Source: an uncultured Prevotellaceae bacterium (GTDB lineage Bacteria > Bacteroidota > Bacteroidia > Bacteroidales > Bacteroidaceae). Taken from it: 5,756 nt of DNA. Position numbers and translations under genes: made by a program. Shown here in pieces: positions 4,277-5,756 of this stretch (its first letter is position 1; the number at the start of each line of letters is the position of its first letter). Location: contig CACYKX010000197.1 in NCBI GenBank assembly GCA_902775075.1, forward strand, positions 1-5,756. The letters are read 5' to 3'. A model generated the notes under the pieces. That model did not search any database, had not been told where the DNA came from, and saw only the letters and a program-made list of their open reading frames with translations.

Positions 4277-5206
4277 ATGGCAAAGAAAATCACGAAGCCA
4301 ACTGAACAGGTTGCAGGTTGCAACCAGATGGTTATCGCAAATTGCGATAGCCTGCCTCAAAGTGCCGTAGAAACAAGAATCCTCACGATTCGAGGCCAAC
4401 AGGTCATTATTGATAGAGATTTAGCTAGTTTCTATGGTGTTGAGACAAAAACACTTAATCAAGCTGTAAAGAGAAATCTAGAAAGATTTCCTTTGCACTA
4501 TCGTTTTCAATTAACCAAGGAAGAAACCGAAGAGGTGGTAACAAATTGTGACCACCTTTCAGTCTTGAAATTCTCTCCCAATAGAGCATATGCCTTCACG
4601 GAACGTGGAGTCGCAATGCTCTCAGCAGTCTTACATTCACCAAAGGCTGTCAAAGTCAGCATCCGCATAATGGATGCATTCGTCGCAATGCGACATTTTT
4701 TAATATCGAACGCCCAAGTGTTCCAGCGTTTGGACCGAATTGAGTTAAAGCAACTTGAAACCGATCATAAGATTGAACAGGTGTTTGAGAAACTCGAAGA
4801 AAAGACAATCTCGCCCACGCAGGGCATCTTCTTCGACGGTCAAATCTATGACGCTTATGAGTTTATCTGCGGGCTCATCAAGAGCGCCACGGCACGTATC
4901 GTCCTCATTGACAACTACGTCGATGATACCGTCCTGACCATGTTGGACAAACGGGAGGCTGGTGTATCGGCGTCTATCCACACGCAAAAGGTATCTCCAC
5001 AATTCCAGCTTGATATTACTAAACACAACGCCCAGTACCCGGTTATTAGAGTGAAAGAGTTCAAGAAATCCCACGACCGCTTTCTGATCCTGGACAATCA
5101 GGTGTATCTCATTGGCGCGTCCCTCAAAGACCTCGGCAAGAAATGGTTCGCGGTGTCTTTGATGTCAGAGACAGATCCTGAAATGCTTCTGTCCCGGCTA
5201 AACTGA
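4277..5206 (+). CDS. ORF6N-domain protein with C-terminal phospholipase-D-like domain (309 aa)
   Basis: ORF6N domains are DNA-binding modules of phage antirepressor-type proteins (KilA-N/ORF6N group), common in Bacteroidetes accessory regions. Here ORF6N spans about 33-140: RGQQVIIDRDLASFYGVE (39-56), AVKRNLERFP (63-72) and AYAFTERGVAMLSAVLHSP (104-122). Residues 146-176 look like a coiled coil. Residues 183-309 form a PLD-like domain with one half-site, H266-x-R268-x4-D273, arginine replacing the usual lysine, followed by GASLKDLGKKW. One such half-site would need a dimer for catalysis, so it may bind rather than cut. The start is the ATG at 4277; residues 1-32 precede the family core and carry two palindrome-encoded stretches. 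The first two thirds are ~40% GC, the PLD part ~52%, suggesting a domain swap. The gene is intact and sits between two copies of a structured repeat. Confidence 0.88.
   Translation: MAKKITKPTEQVAGCNQMVIANCDSLPQSAVETRILTIRGQQVIIDRDLASFYGVETKTLNQAVKRNLERFPLHYRFQLTKEETEEVVTNCDHLSVLKFSPNRAYAFTERGVAMLSAVLHSPKAVKVSIRIMDAFVAMRHFLISNAQVFQRLDRIELKQLETDHKIEQVFEKLEEKTISPTQGIFFDGQIYDAYEFICGLIKSATARIVLIDNYVDDTVLTMLDKREAGVSASIHTQKVSPQFQLDITKHNAQYPVIRVKEFKKSHDRFLILDNQVYLIGASLKDLGKKWFAVSLMSETDPEMLLSRLN
4309..4325 (+). repeat. In-frame palindrome 1 in the ORF6N gene
   Basis: GGTTGCA, GGT, TGCAACC: perfect 7-bp arms centred on the second base of codon 14. The encoded stretch is V-A-G-C-N. It contains the perfect 10-bp palindrome GGTTGCAACC (4316-4325). 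Confidence 0.75.
4330..4352 (+). repeat. In-frame palindrome 2 in the ORF6N gene
   Basis: Arms GGTTATCGCAA and TTGCGATAGCC surround a central A at 4341, the second base of codon 22. Ten of 11 arm positions are complementary and the other is a G-T pair. The encoded stretch is V-I-A-N-C-D-S. Confidence 0.85.
4533..4557 (+). repeat. In-frame palindrome 3 in the ORF6N gene
   Basis: Arms AGGTGGTAACAA and TTGTGACCACCT surround a central A at 4545, the second base of codon 90. Eleven of 12 arm positions pair. The encoded stretch is V-V-T-N-C-D-H, inside the ORF6N domain, in the same phase as palindrome 2. Confidence 0.85.
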
Positions 5207-5272
5207 CGGTTGTCGAATCGACCGGTAATGAAATCAGGAGTTTGGTAAGTCCTCCGATTCTAGGAGACGGCT
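5207..5272 (+). repeat. Structured direct repeat, right copy
   Basis: This second copy of 4117-4182 begins on the base after the ORF6N stop codon. Stem 1 pairs CGGTTG (5207-5212) with CGACCG (5219-5224) around TCGAAT; stem 2 uses 5249-5255 with 5263-5268. Compared with the left copy, the three stem-1 differences all keep pairing by exchange with G-U pairs. The right end runs into the truncated RhuM frame. On the plus strand the first stem could also act as a weak 3'-end hairpin, but no U tract follows. Confidence 0.8.
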
Positions 5273-5755
5273 ACGTTCATCCACATAGTTATCAATTAGA
5301 ACCAGTCTCTTTTCGGCACTCCTTATCAAGTCGCACACATACGTATATGCATCCCAAACACAACCAGTAGGAATCAGCAGTTCCTTCGGTTTCTCGTTGG
5401 CGTGCACCACAAAGTCTATCTGCTGTTGCTGCTGGCTCACAGTATCCTCAATTCGTGCAAGCCTGTCGTTTTGAGCATCAATGCGTAGATTGATTTGCTG
5501 AAGTGCCAAGGCCTGCTGATGGATTGCATATCCTCTCAGTAAATAATCTTTGAGCACAGCCAGAGCCCACTGGCGGAAACGAGTGCCCACAGGACTTTTG
5601 ACTCGGTATCCTACTGAGATTATAACGTCCAGGTTATAGTACTTTGTACGATAATTCTTTCCGTCACCCGCAGTAGTCAAGGATTCCTTGACAACTGAAT
5701 TTGGCTTCAACTCACCCTCACGGAAACTATTGTTGATATGCAAACTTACATTCTG
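5234..5755 (-). pseudogene. RhuM-family protein, 3'-truncated (5' end outside window)
   Basis: The minus-strand frame is open from the right edge (QNVSLHINNSFREGEL...), so the TTG at 5743 is internal. RhuM proteins are accessory proteins often found beside restriction systems and in mobile islands; their molecular role is unclear. The family core is plain: HINNSFREGEL, then KNYRTKYYNLDVIISVGYRV, then GTRFRQWALAVLKDYLLRGYA. A glutamine-rich, coiled-coil-like linker follows (LALQQINLRIDAQNDRLARI and VSQQQQQI). The C-terminal PLD-like module begins normally (VWDAYTYVCDLIRSAEKRL, then VLIDNYVDE) but breaks off there. The last residues (RSRLLESEDLPNS) come from the structured repeat, and the frame stops at 5234. 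About 100 residues, including the expected H-x-K/R-x4-D, are missing relative to the ORF6N neighbour. A shortened protein could still be made. Confidence 0.8.
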
Positions 5756-5756
5756 T

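Noticed and set aside
4745..5097. Several open frames (both strands) within the ORF6N gene
   Set aside because: They are shadows of the PLD-like domain coding sequence, which has clear family motifs in its own frame.
5207..5272. Integron attC site
   Set aside because: Position after a stop codon and folded structure invite the idea, but I find no RYYYAAC/GTTRRRY core pairs and no integrase in the window.
1..5756. CRISPR array or rRNA genes
   Set aside because: No regularly spaced short repeats and no conserved rRNA stretches are visible.

Overview
The window looks like a piece of a Bacteroidetes (probably Bacteroidales) genome. Three promoter-like sites match the Bacteroidetes -7 box TAnnTTTG perfectly and sit a short distance upstream of starts, and a fourth match lies before the ORF6N gene. 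There are no convincing Shine-Dalgarno sequences, and the threonine aldolase tail, RhuM, ORF6N and IS4-like fragments are all of kinds common in that phylum. The aldolase tail at the left edge is about 60% GC, while the restriction-modification genes are about 40% on the lines I counted, so everything right of about 275 looks like an accessory (defence/mobile) island abutting a chromosomal housekeeping gene.

Layout. 2-271 (+): 3' end of a low-specificity threonine aldolase, followed by a terminator-like hairpin. 330-625: a 296-bp internally deleted IS4-type element with matching 19-bp terminal inverted repeats and a 44-codon transposase remnant. 661-3338 (-): a two-gene Type II restriction-modification operon, an AccI-like endonuclease followed by a gamma-class N6-adenine methyltransferase, joined by a 1-base TAATG overlap. 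3390-3646: a control region with a strong minus-strand promoter, a possible broken small gene, and a divergent plus-strand promoter for an 81-aa protein of unknown function (3662-3907). 3908-4276: a gene-free stretch rich in dyad symmetries, ending in a long leader. 4277-5206 (+): an ORF6N-domain protein with a C-terminal phospholipase-D-like domain. 5234-5755 (-): a RhuM-family gene whose 3' end is cut off and which faces the ORF6N gene tail to tail.

How it may work. The R and M proteins would form a restriction barrier; AccI-type specificity (GTMKAC) is a guess from family resemblance. The ORF6N and RhuM proteins are typical accessory passengers of phage and defence loci, and both carry the same C-terminal module, whole in one and cut in the other.

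The most unusual signals lie around the ORF6N gene. (1) Three palindromes inside its coding sequence lie in the same reading phase and encode A-G-C-N, A-N-C-D and T-N-C-D. (2) A ~66-bp structured direct repeat lies before the gene and immediately after its stop codon. The copies differ at six positions, and the three differences that fall in the first stem all keep that stem paired. The right copy coincides with the point where RhuM is truncated, so the gene plus repeat behaves like a ~1,090-bp cassette.
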